A model generated the notes under the pieces. It ran no database searches, was not told the origin of the DNA, and was given only the letters and a program-made list of their open reading frames with translations. Positions 26,775 through 34,794 of a stretch of 48,385 bases of DNA are shown here, one piece after another (the first letter of the stretch is position 1; every line of letters begins with the position of its first letter). A program made the translations under genes and the position numbers. The stretch is from Enterovibrio norvegicus DSM 15893 (GTDB taxonomy: Bacteria > Pseudomonadota > Gammaproteobacteria > Enterobacterales > Vibrionaceae), in NCBI RefSeq assembly GCF_900115495.1, contig NZ_FOWR01000039.1, positions 1 through 48,385 of the forward strand, written 5' to 3'.

Positions 26775-28631
26775 ATGAAAATGCTTTTTAAGTTTCTAGG
26801 CACCATCTTGAAGTGGTGTTGGAAGATATTGGGGTTTGCACGTCAGTTAATACTCAACGTGCTTTTTATTGGTCTACTCGTTGCTATTTACTTTGCCTTT
26901 ACGATTGAAGATGCAGAGTTACCAACACCAACCGATCAACCTGCTCGCGCTCTGCTCGTTGATATTTCAGGCCCGATTGTTGAAAAACAGCGTCGCCTAG
27001 ACCCCTATGACATTGCCACCCAAAACCTCATTGGCCGCTCGGTAGAAGTTGAAACCGTGCTGTTTGATGTTGTCGATCAAATTCGTGCCGCCGCCAAAGA
27101 TGACAAGATCAACGGCATGGTACTGAGTTTGTCCGACATGTCAGAAACTAGCCTCACTAAACTGCGATACATTGCGAAAGCGATTAACGAGTTTAAAGCT
27201 GCCGGGAAATCCGTGGTGGCGATTGGCGGGCACTACAACCAAAGCCAATATTACCTTGCCAGCTATGCTGACGAGATCATGATGTCGCCAGACGGTGCGG
27301 TGCTGCTGCGTGGATATGGCACGTACAACCTTTACTTCAAAGATCTGTTGAAGAATCTTGATATCACCACCCATGTGTTCCGCGTTGGTACTTATAAATC
27401 GTTTGTAGAGCCTTACACCCGTACCGACATGTCGGAACAAGCACGCGAAGCCAACGCGGTTTGGCTTAATCAGCTTTGGGGGGCATTCGTTGACGATATC
27501 GCCATGAACCGTGGTGTGACGGTCGAATCCATATCGCCGGATTCTGCAACCTTGCTCAGCGCCATCAAGGCAGCAAATGGCGATTTCGCTAAGCTTTCTC
27601 AAAACCTAGGCTTGGTTGATGTGTTGATGACACGCCAACAAATCCGAACCAAGCTGGCCGAGACATTTGGTAGCGACGGGGATGACAGTTTTAACTACGT
27701 CAGCATTTACGATTACAACGCCAACGATTTCATGTTACCGAAGGCAGACCAAATTGCCGTGGTTGTTGCTAGCGGTGCCATCATTGATGGCTATGAGCGA
27801 GAAGGTACAGTGGGTGGCGACACCACCGCCGCGCTGCTCCGTGAAGCACGTTTGGACGATGCAGTGAAAGCCGTCGTGCTTCGTGTCGATAGCCCAGGCG
27901 GCAGTGCGTTTGCCTCTGAAGTGATCCGCAATGAAGTAGAAGCACTAAAAGAGGCGGATAAGCCTGTTGTGGTTTCTATGTCAAGTGTTGCGGCATCTGG
28001 CGGTTATTGGATATCCACCAGCGCCAACCGCATTTTGGCACAGCCAACCACCATTACTGGCTCTATTGGTATTTTTGGCATTTTGACTACCTTTGAAGAT
28101 GCGCTAGCAAAATATGGTGTATACAACGACGGTATTGGTACAACGCCACTTGCGGGCGTTGGCGTTACACGCGCCTTGCCTGAAGAAGTCAGTGAAATCA
28201 TGCAGCTTGGTATCGAAAATGGTTACCAACGTTTTATTCAGCTCGTAGCAAGCCAGCGAAACCTATCCATTGAAGATGTCGATCAGGTGGCTCAAGGTCG
28301 AGTTTGGACCGGTTATGACGCGATGAAGCGCGGGCTGGTCGATCAAATGGGCGATTTTGACGATGCCATTTCTGTTGCAGCAGAATTAGCAGGCATTACC
28401 GATTACTCGTTAGATTGGATGGAAGAGCCTCTGACCCCTGCGCAGCAATTTATTTATGACATGATCAATCAAACCATGGTGTTTGTCGGTCTTGATACTG
28501 CGTCGGTATTGCCACCGGCATTTGAACAGTTTGCTAACGCTGCGGCATCAGAAATCAACAATTTAACTAACTTCAACGATCCAAATGGACGCTATGCCCT
28601 GTGTCCAAGTTGCCGCTATTTCGAAAACTGA
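26775..28631 (+). CDS. sppA: Signal peptide peptidase A (protease IV, long form)
   Basis: The 618-residue protein has one N-terminal membrane anchor (about 23-43) and two tandem S49 domains facing the periplasm. The catalytic dyad is split as in E. coli: Lys208 in VFRVGTYKSFVEPY and Ser408 in SSVAASGGYWIST. It degrades cleaved signal peptides in the membrane. The leader upstream can fold: CCCTAG at 26714 pairs with CTAGGG at 26750 around ATCC/GGAT. The start at 26775 is preceded by GGAATCATTC. A strong terminator follows at 28634, so ansA is read separately or only partly through it. Confidence 0.95.
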   Translation: MKMLFKFLGTILKWCWKILGFARQLILNVLFIGLLVAIYFAFTIEDAELPTPTDQPARALLVDISGPIVEKQRRLDPYDIATQNLIGRSVEVETVLFDVVDQIRAAAKDDKINGMVLSLSDMSETSLTKLRYIAKAINEFKAAGKSVVAIGGHYNQSQYYLASYADEIMMSPDGAVLLRGYGTYNLYFKDLLKNLDITTHVFRVGTYKSFVEPYTRTDMSEQAREANAVWLNQLWGAFVDDIAMNRGVTVESISPDSATLLSAIKAANGDFAKLSQNLGLVDVLMTRQQIRTKLAETFGSDGDDSFNYVSIYDYNANDFMLPKADQIAVVVASGAIIDGYEREGTVGGDTTAALLREARLDDAVKAVVLRVDSPGGSAFASEVIRNEVEALKEADKPVVVSMSSVAASGGYWISTSANRILAQPTTITGSIGIFGILTTFEDALAKYGVYNDGIGTTPLAGVGVTRALPEEVSEIMQLGIENGYQRFIQLVASQRNLSIEDVDQVAQGRVWTGYDAMKRGLVDQMGDFDDAISVAAELAGITDYSLDWMEEPLTPAQQFIYDMINQTMVFVGLDTASVLPPAFEQFANAAASEINNLTNFNDPNGRYALCPSCRYFEN

Positions 28632-28633
28632 GA

Positions 28634-28661
28634 ACTCCCCGGCAAGTGCCGGGGTTTTTTT
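28634..28661 (+). terminator. Intrinsic terminator of sppA
   Basis: A perfect stem CCCCGGC / GCCGGGG with an AAGT loop and seven T, three bases after the sppA stop codon. Confidence 0.93.
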
Positions 28662-28717
28662 CACGCCACTGGTACGTATAATGCCGCCACTACCTCGGCA
28701 ACATTGAATTTGTGAAG

Positions 28718-29728
28718 ATGGAAAGAAAACATATTTACATCGCCTATACAGGCGGCACGATCGGCATGCTTAAATCTGAACAGGGTTACATTCCTGTGTC
28801 TGGCTTTATGCAAGAACAACTTAAGCAAATGCCTGAATTCCATCGCCCAGAAATGCCTGAATTCACGATCCATGAGTACAGCCCACTCATCGATTCTGCT
28901 GATATGACGCCAGCGGATTGGCAACGCATTGCTGACGATATCCGCGACAACTACGACAAGTATGATGGCTTTGTGATCTTGCATGGTACTGACACCATGG
29001 CATACACGGCGTCTGCGCTTTCTTTCATGCTGGAGAATTTGGATAAACCCGTTATCGTAACAGGGTCACAGATCCCTTTGGCTGAACTTCGTTCTGATGG
29101 CCAGGCCAACTTGCTAAATTCTCTGCATATCGCGGCAAACTATCCGATTAACGAAGTCACATTGTTCTTCAACAACCAATTACTTCGTGGCAACCGCAGC
29201 ACCAAATCGCATGCTGATGGTTTTAACGCTTTCACGTCGCCAAACCTGCCTTCCCTGCTTGAAGCTGGTATCAATATTCAACTTCACGGTGCGGAGATTG
29301 ATAAAAAGCCAGAAGGTGCGTTTAAGGTTCACACCATCACAGAGCAACCTGTCGCCATCATCATGATGTACCCAGGTATCTCACCGGATGTCATCAGCAA
29401 TGCGCTCAAGCAACCAGTGAATGCCATGATATTGCTAACGTTTGGTGTTGGTAACGCCCCACAAAACGCGGAACTGTTGGGTTTACTGAAAGAAGCTACT
29501 CAACGCGGCGTCATTGTTCTAAACCTTACACAATGTCTTGCGGGTAAAGTAAACATGGGTGGCTATGCCACAGGCTGTGCGCTTGCAGAAGCTGGCGTGC
29601 TAAGCGGTTATGACATGACCCCAGAAGCTGCATTGGCAAAACTGCATTATTTGTTAAGCCAGAATCTGCCAATGGATATCACTCGTACCATGCTGCAACA
29701 AGACCTTCGTGGCGAATTAACACACTAA
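28718..29728 (+). CDS. ansA: L-asparaginase I (cytoplasmic type)
   Basis: The 336-residue enzyme hydrolyses L-asparagine to aspartate and ammonia. The two catalytic threonine motifs are visible: YTGGTIGML near residue 10 and HGTDTMAYTASALSFML near residue 90. PVIVTGSQIPLAELRSDG and ANLLNSLHIAANYPINEVTLFFNN match AnsA. No signal peptide is present, which separates it from periplasmic AnsB. The start MERKHIYIAYTGG at 28718 was chosen; a GTG two codons upstream (28712) is possible. In enterics ansA is followed by pncA and then yeaC; here an RTX gene follows instead. Confidence 0.94.
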   Translation: MERKHIYIAYTGGTIGMLKSEQGYIPVSGFMQEQLKQMPEFHRPEMPEFTIHEYSPLIDSADMTPADWQRIADDIRDNYDKYDGFVILHGTDTMAYTASALSFMLENLDKPVIVTGSQIPLAELRSDGQANLLNSLHIAANYPINEVTLFFNNQLLRGNRSTKSHADGFNAFTSPNLPSLLEAGINIQLHGAEIDKKPEGAFKVHTITEQPVAIIMMYPGISPDVISNALKQPVNAMILLTFGVGNAPQNAELLGLLKEATQRGVIVLNLTQCLAGKVNMGGYATGCALAEAGVLSGYDMTPEAALAKLHYLLSQNLPMDITRTMLQQDLRGELTH

Positions 29729-29750
29729 GCAACCTCGTTAACGCACACCC

Positions 29751-29779
29751 AAAGCCAGCAGTATTCTGCTGGCTTTTTG
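29751..29779 (+). terminator. Intrinsic terminator of ansA
   Basis: A perfect 11-bp stem AAAGCCAGCAG / CTGCTGGCTTT with a TATT loop and T-run, 22 bp after the ansA stop codon. Confidence 0.93.
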
Positions 29780-30425
29780 CTTTGCACACTCGTTCTTCAC
29801 TTTCCGAGCATTGCCGCTATTTCTTACATCATTCCGATGTCTAACATTGCCCCTACACTGAGCATGGGTGTATGAATAAATGTGCCAAATTCAATCGAAT
29901 TACTTCCCCATGTCACACTGTTTGAATGTATAAATAAGCACACATTAGAAACTCAGATTATTGTACAAAACGGACGATGGAGAAAAGAATAAAACAAATT
30001 TCATAGATGGTCGTTTTACGACGAAGTAAATGCGGTTTCCAGTAAAAAACCGCCAAAAATCGCGGAAGTGAGACCCATTACCATATTGCCCTACCCCCTC
30101 TTTATTAGCACTTTCTATATACAGTATTACATACTTTAAGAAAATATCTGGTCACACTTACATCAGACTATCTTCCATATTCCACTTAATTCACAGCTCA
30201 TCGCTTGTCATAGAAATTCGTACATTTACATTCTCCCTAGGTACAGGGCCAGATAGTCGTCGGTCTTCTCAGTACCCTTCTCACCCAACACAACATAAAG
30301 CGTCGACTGCAAGGCGAATAATCGCATCGCGATCTCATCGCGATGACGGACATAAACGATGTTGGGATTTTCGATGAATGTCAGTTGCAGAGCTTCGGCT
30401 CTATCTATACACAGGGCAATGAAAA
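29780..30425. other. Long non-coding region upstream of the first RTX gene
   Basis: No gene is visible in these 646 bp. The region contains a 7-bp hairpin GCGGTTT/AAACCGC at 30032-30053, a perfect 9+9 dyad at 30325-30345 (listed separately), and a small UUCG hairpin AGAGC/GCTCT at 30390-30403 just before the ribosome-binding site (AGGG at 30413). I could not assign a convincing -35/-10 pair. The length and AT-rich patches suggest a regulated promoter. Confidence 0.5.
30325..30345. promoter_or_regulatory. Perfect 9+9 bp dyad, candidate operator of the first RTX gene
   Basis: CATCGCGAT and ATCGCGATG form a perfect inverted repeat around a 3-bp spacer (CTC). It lies 81 bp upstream of the RTX start codon. 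Size and spacing are typical of a site for a dimeric helix-turn-helix regulator. No regulator gene is adjacent and the family is unknown. Confidence 0.5.
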
Positions 30426-32000
30426 ATGGCTTCTATTATTGGTACTAACCAAAACGATACGTTAAACGGCACTTCTACCGACGACACCATCTATGGGTTG
30501 GAGGGGGATGATATTCTCAACGGTGGTGATGGGAATGATCTCATTATCGGCGGCGAGTTAGCCAATGGCGCATCTCCAAGCGCACGAAACGCTGACGGAA
30601 CTTACGATGTCAGTGAGGGTGATACATTTAATATCAGCCTATCGAATTTCACCAACGACACTGAATTCAACAATTCTGTCGGTTATTTTCTCCTCGATAG
30701 TAATGGCAATGTGTTGAGCGCTGAAATACTTGCAGCCAATGCAAAAACTGCAACCACCGCCACTGTCTTCAGCATTGACACAGAAGGTGCAACATCACTC
30801 AGTCTTTTCCTTATTCCTGACGGCGCTTCTCAAGGCTATGTTGAAGGTGAGGTTGATCTTGATCTCTCAGGCCAAGTCCCAATTGTTGCCCAAGGTACGA
30901 TTGAATCTATCGTTTATGTTTCTCAGGAAAACGAAAACGGTGATGGTCAAGATCATGAACGGATTTGCGGTGATACGAGCATCTGGGATGACCGTTGGAA
31001 CTTAGGCAGTGGTGATTTCGTTGATACCACCTTTGATGTTTATGTAAATCAATTCCTACCAAACCAACCTGATGATGATGTGATCTCAGCGGAAGGCGGT
31101 GATGATACGGTTTACGGTGGTCTTGGTGAAGATACTATCTCTGGCGGAGAAGGTAATGACCTGATTTTCGGTGGCCAGGGTGATGACGAACTGTATGGTG
31201 ACGAAGGTCAAGATGACATTCGTGGCGGCCTAGGCGACGACACCATTTATGGTGGTGACGGCGATGACGTACTGCATGGCAAAGAGGGTAACGACACCAT
31301 TGAAGGTGGCGCGGGTAACGACCGCTTGTTCGGTAGTGACGGCAGCAACGTATTACTCGGTGGCGAAGGTGATGACTTTCTCTTTGCGGGGAATGGCCAT
31401 AACAACACGCTTGATGGCGGCGTTGGCGTTGACCAATATGTCGGTGGTATTGGAACCGATACGCTGATCTTTGATGTGAATGACTTTGACGGCAGCACCT
31501 TCGTGAACAATGCCGGCCGTGAGGTTAACGTTAAGCTTTACGACGCCTCTAGCAGCTTCGATACACTCAAAGTAGATGGAGATGTGCATGCTGACTTTAC
31601 GGGTGCAGAGTATCAATCTGATGCAAGCATCACAGGTAACGTCATTTCAGGTGTAGAAGCGGTTATCGGCGATGCAGGTGACCAGACTATCACGTTGAAC
31701 GAGTTCGCCATCTTTGCACAATCGGATGATATCGACCTAAGCAACTGGGATGGTTTCGTCGCATACCTTGGTGAGGGTGATGACACCTTAAACCTGGTTG
31801 GTGCGGATTGGAGCTACGATGCAGCAGGTGTTTCTAACGCCGATATCTCGCCAGAGATGATTCAGCAAATGGGCCTGACTGCAGGCGAAGTTGCCGACCT
31901 TCAAGCATACGTTTTCACTTTCGACTTCAACAGCAATTCACAGATTACTGTTTGGACGGACGCTGAACATGTTACGCAATCCGGTATTGATATCGTTTAA
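30426..32000 (+). CDS. RTX calcium-binding secreted protein, paralogue 1
   Basis: The 524-residue acidic protein has no signal peptide. Residues 9-44 hold three to four RTX nonapeptides (GLEGDDILN, GGDGNDLII). Residues 45-215 form a non-repeat domain with the block SVGYFLLDSNGNVLSAEIL, which resembles DUF4114-type beta domains. Residues 216-350 hold the main RTX block (GGEGNDLIF, GGDGDDVLH and others). Residues 350-524 are a C-terminal domain shared with paralogue 2. The C terminus GIDIV suits type I secretion, where RTX repeats fold outside the cell on binding Ca2+. No type I exporter is nearby. A single Cys is present (about 181). The start at 30426 has AGGG upstream. Function is unknown; adhesin, matrix protein or enzyme-like roles are open. 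Confidence 0.9.
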   Translation: MASIIGTNQNDTLNGTSTDDTIYGLEGDDILNGGDGNDLIIGGELANGASPSARNADGTYDVSEGDTFNISLSNFTNDTEFNNSVGYFLLDSNGNVLSAEILAANAKTATTATVFSIDTEGATSLSLFLIPDGASQGYVEGEVDLDLSGQVPIVAQGTIESIVYVSQENENGDGQDHERICGDTSIWDDRWNLGSGDFVDTTFDVYVNQFLPNQPDDDVISAEGGDDTVYGGLGEDTISGGEGNDLIFGGQGDDELYGDEGQDDIRGGLGDDTIYGGDGDDVLHGKEGNDTIEGGAGNDRLFGSDGSNVLLGGEGDDFLFAGNGHNNTLDGGVGVDQYVGGIGTDTLIFDVNDFDGSTFVNNAGREVNVKLYDASSSFDTLKVDGDVHADFTGAEYQSDASITGNVISGVEAVIGDAGDQTITLNEFAIFAQSDDIDLSNWDGFVAYLGEGDDTLNLVGADWSYDAAGVSNADISPEMIQQMGLTAGEVADLQAYVFTFDFNSNSQITVWTDAEHVTQSGIDIV

Positions 32001-32040
32001 TTGACGACGATCTTATTGTGATAAAAAGCATGTAACATCA

Positions 32041-32066
32041 AACGGCCCGACCGGGCCGTTTTTTTC
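32041..32066 (+). terminator. Intrinsic terminator of RTX paralogue 1
   Basis: Stem AACGGCCC / GGGCCGTT with a 4-nt loop and seven T, 41 bp after the stop codon, between the convergent RTX and yeaC genes. Confidence 0.92.
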
Positions 32067-32092
32067 ATCTTTAAGAATGAAAAAAGCACCGA

Positions 32093-32377
32093 TTAATCGT
32101 CAGATGCTTTCATCTGAACAATGGTTTCTTGCGCAGGCGAAAAATCACGCTTTAATTCACTCTTTGACTTGAGTTTGATGTCCCCACCCGCAGCCACAGA
32201 CATGTGCTGAGGGTCAGTGTTGTTGCGCGATTGGTACAACATGACCACTTGTATGGCGTTGTCTCGCTGCTCCTGAGTCAGCGGTGTTCCTTCAGGCCAT
32301 TTTCCCGTCGCAACGGCGTAATTTAATCGTTCGAATGCTTCAGGTGTGATGCTTTCTAGTAGTTGTTCGATATCCAT
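32093..32377 (-). CDS. yeaC: YeaC family protein (DUF1315)
   Basis: The 94-residue protein has the DUF1315 core MDIEQLLESITPEAFERLNY, GKWPEGTPLTQEQRDNAIQVVMLYQ. It is cytoplasmic and of unknown function. The start at 32377 was taken from the family; the open frame continues upstream to 32422 but without conserved residues. An AGGAAAGG lies 12 bases before the start, a long spacing. In other gammaproteobacteria yeaC lies directly between the ansA/pncA side and msrB-gapA. Here it is the only core gene left between two RTX genes, on the opposite strand to both. Confidence 0.9.
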   Translation of the reverse strand: MDIEQLLESITPEAFERLNYAVATGKWPEGTPLTQEQRDNAIQVVMLYQSRNNTDPQHMSVAAGGDIKLKSKSELKRDFSPAQETIVQMKASDD

Positions 32378-32650
32378 GTTTGTTTTGCACCTTTCCTCGG
32401 TTCTACATCTCGCATTAATCAACGCGTAAGGCCAGTATTTGGTTTACTTTACACCAAATATTTCACGATTGCGTCTTGTTTGAAACCCATTCTTTTTTGA
32501 ATGAAGATCTCATATTTTGATCATGCTTTGCGCGAGGATCAGCATGTCTCTCAACCCTAATAGTACTGATTTTCTTATTAATAGACAGCCATAGTCTTGT
32601 GATATTCGTCCACTTTTGCCACCGTATCACCATATTATCGAGGGTGTAGA

Positions 32651-32676
32651 GAAACGCGTTTCAATAAAACGTGTTT
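32651..32676. promoter_or_regulatory. Tandem palindromic sites, candidate operator of the second RTX gene
   Basis: GAAACGCGTTTC is a perfect 12-bp palindrome. Five bases further, AAACGTGTTT repeats its core with one change, with centres 15 bp apart. Two similar palindromes in tandem suggest cooperative binding of a dimeric regulator. They lie about 120-145 bp upstream of the predicted promoter -35 box. No known family is assigned. Confidence 0.45.
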
Positions 32677-32797
32677 ATCCAATTGACGATGAATGCCTCA
32701 CTTGTCATCAACAAAAGAGTTCAATTCATCGCACATAAAAATAATCAAAGACTGTAGGTTTTACCCCCCGTAATTTTGCACAACGTCAATGCGTAAT

Positions 32798-32827
32798 TTG
32801 AACGGTTCTGTGCGCACTATTTATTAT
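32798..32827 (+). promoter_or_regulatory. Candidate sigma-70 promoter of the second RTX gene
   Basis: TTGAAC (4/6) is followed after 18 bp by TATTAT (5/6). Transcription would begin near 32834, about 22 bases before the start codon, leaving room for the AAAAGG ribosome-binding site. Read by eye only. Confidence 0.45.
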
Positions 32828-32855
32828 TGAAAGCGCCCATTAAAAGGTAAAACCC

Positions 32856-34622
32856 ATGGCTACAATCACTGGCGATAACGCCGCAAATATGCTCGACGGT
32901 ACAACCGACGACGACCTCATCTATGGCCTTGAAGGAAATGACACCCTTAGAGCCTATGAAGGTGATGACGTTGTTTATGGCGATTCCTCAAGCAGTCAGA
33001 TTTCTCAACTCTCGCAAAATTCTGATGGCAGTTACAGTATCTCTAGTGAGACTTTTCTGTCAGTACATTTGTCACAGTTTTCATTTCCTTCTGGCGATGA
33101 TAAAAGTGTCGGCTACGCCGTTTTAGATAGCAGCGGCAATGTGTTGAGCACCAAAATCCTCGTCGAATCAACGGCCACAGCACAAGACACCAGTGCCATC
33201 GATATCAACGTTGCAAATGGCACGACGCTTGTCTTTTTCTCGCTTCCTGTCGCTGACAGGTCTGGGTTCGAATGGCGCCCACTCGTCCTAAACGACGTAG
33301 AAACCAATATATCGTCCTCTTCTGTCTCTATTGAGGTAGAACAAACCACTGGCGATCCAACCATTGGCGGCAATGATTCCCTTTATGGCTATGACGGCGA
33401 TGATCGCCTTTATGGTGAAGGCGGGGATGACTCTCTGATAGGCGGCGATGGTAACGACGTGCTTTCAGGTGGCGAAGGTGACGACAGAATGTGGGGTGAG
33501 GACGGCGACGACCTCATTCACGGTGGAAACGGCGACGACCGTCTGTTTGGCCAAAATGGTAACGACACGTTAGAAGGCGGTGTAGGTGATGACGAACTGC
33601 GCGGCGGACGCGGCAACGACACTCTCAGTGGCGGTGACGGTGACGACCTGATTTTCGGTCAAGCCGGCGATGACACTATCATCGCGGGCGCGGGCGATGA
33701 TGAGCTCTGGGCGGACGACGGTGATGACATCGTTCATGGCACCGCTGGCAGTAACTATATTGATACAGGCGATGGCGACGACCTTGTGTTCGGCGGCATT
33801 GATGATGATGAAATTTACGGTGGCCATGGTAACGACGATTTACGAGGCGGTTCGAGTGACGATAAAATCTACGGCGAAGACGGCGATGACATCCTGCGAG
33901 GTCAACGAGGTGATGACTACCTTGATGGCGGAGACGGCAACGACGAAATCTACGGCATTCTTGGCAGCAATACGCTTTTGGGCGGAGAAGGAAACGACTA
34001 CCTATTCTCAGGTTGGATGAGTGATAACAACTATCTGGATGGGCAAGAGGGTCAAGATATCCTTGTCGGTAGTTTTAACGCAGACACATTCGTGTTCGAT
34101 CAAGATGATTTCCAAGGACAGATCGAAACCCTAGGAAGCGGCAGACAGATAACTCAGAACATCTACGATGCTTCAACCGGATTTGATACTTTGCTGATGG
34201 AAGGTGAACATCATGCCGACTTTACGGGAGCTGCCTACCAAACCACGCCAGGCATTAGCGGTAACGTTATTGCAGGCATAGAAGCCGTGATTGGCGACAA
34301 CAGTAACCAAACCATCACCATCAATGCACACGAGATTGATCAGCAATCTGACGATACAAACAATGACGACTGGCAGGGTTTTGTTGCTTGGTTGGGGGAT
34401 GGTGACGACACGTTGAACCTAACGGGTGTCAATTGGGCATACAATGCATCTGCAACATCAAACGCTGATATAACCCCCGCAATGATAGAAAAAATGGGGC
34501 TAACCAACGCGCAAGTCAGCGATCTTCAGGCTTATGTGTTTGATGACCAGTTCAGTGACGATCAAATCACGATTTGGACCGACGCAGAGACTATTACTTA
34601 CCTCGGCACGGATATCGTATAA
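32856..34622 (+). CDS. RTX calcium-binding secreted protein, paralogue 2
   Basis: The 588-residue acidic protein shares the plan of paralogue 1: a few RTX units at residues 12-43, a DUF4114-like domain at about 45-165 (SVGYAVLDSSGNVLSTKIL), a longer RTX block at about 170-410 with more than twenty nonapeptide-like units (GGDGNDVLS, GGNGDDRLF, GGRGNDTLS), and a C-terminal domain at 420-588 about 60% identical by eye to that of paralogue 1. The C terminus GTDIV again fits type I secretion. No exporter or adaptor genes are near. The start has AAAAGG upstream. The extra length comes from more RTX units, so the pair probably arose by duplication followed by repeat expansion or loss. Confidence 0.92.
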   Translation: MATITGDNAANMLDGTTDDDLIYGLEGNDTLRAYEGDDVVYGDSSSSQISQLSQNSDGSYSISSETFLSVHLSQFSFPSGDDKSVGYAVLDSSGNVLSTKILVESTATAQDTSAIDINVANGTTLVFFSLPVADRSGFEWRPLVLNDVETNISSSSVSIEVEQTTGDPTIGGNDSLYGYDGDDRLYGEGGDDSLIGGDGNDVLSGGEGDDRMWGEDGDDLIHGGNGDDRLFGQNGNDTLEGGVGDDELRGGRGNDTLSGGDGDDLIFGQAGDDTIIAGAGDDELWADDGDDIVHGTAGSNYIDTGDGDDLVFGGIDDDEIYGGHGNDDLRGGSSDDKIYGEDGDDILRGQRGDDYLDGGDGNDEIYGILGSNTLLGGEGNDYLFSGWMSDNNYLDGQEGQDILVGSFNADTFVFDQDDFQGQIETLGSGRQITQNIYDASTGFDTLLMEGEHHADFTGAAYQTTPGISGNVIAGIEAVIGDNSNQTITINAHEIDQQSDDTNNDDWQGFVAWLGDGDDTLNLTGVNWAYNASATSNADITPAMIEKMGLTNAQVSDLQAYVFDDQFSDDQITIWTDAETITYLGTDIV

Positions 34623-34658
34623 CGGTCTATAAATTCAGATAAAATCCGTAAGCAAGAG

Positions 34659-34688
34659 GAAGGTCAGCATCACGCTGGCCTTTTTTTC
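34659..34688 (+). terminator. Intrinsic terminator of RTX paralogue 2
   Basis: Stem AGGTCAGC / GCTGGCCT (one G-T pair) with a 5-nt loop and a run of seven T, 38 bp after the stop codon. Confidence 0.9.
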
Positions 34689-34794
34689 TCTTTGCGTGGT
34701 CACGCAAAAGGCCGAAATTGGAGATAAACTAAGAAGAAGTGTTTATGTTATAAGTCTTGTGTCCCGATTTAAAAACAGAAGAGCATTTCACGGA

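Larger units (their letters stand above)
32378..32855. other. Non-coding region upstream of yeaC and the second RTX gene
   Basis: This 478-bp divergent spacer carries the yeaC promoter side and, towards the RTX gene, tandem palindromes at 32651-32676 and a candidate promoter at 32798-32827 (both listed). I see no gene in it. Confidence 0.5.

Noticed and set aside
30419-30448. Nine-codon open frame overlapping the start of RTX paralogue 1
   Set aside because: Its ATG is only three bases from the AGGG, too close for efficient initiation; the ATG at 30426 has proper spacing.
31070-31460. Tandem DNA repeats of about 27 bp that might look like a CRISPR or satellite array
   Set aside because: They lie in an open frame and encode RTX nonapeptides with varied codons; there are no spacers.
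33360-34070. Repeat array in the second RTX gene, and open frames in other phases across it
   Set aside because: Same explanation: RTX coding repeats. The out-of-frame open frames are by-products of the GGTGATGAC-like repeat.
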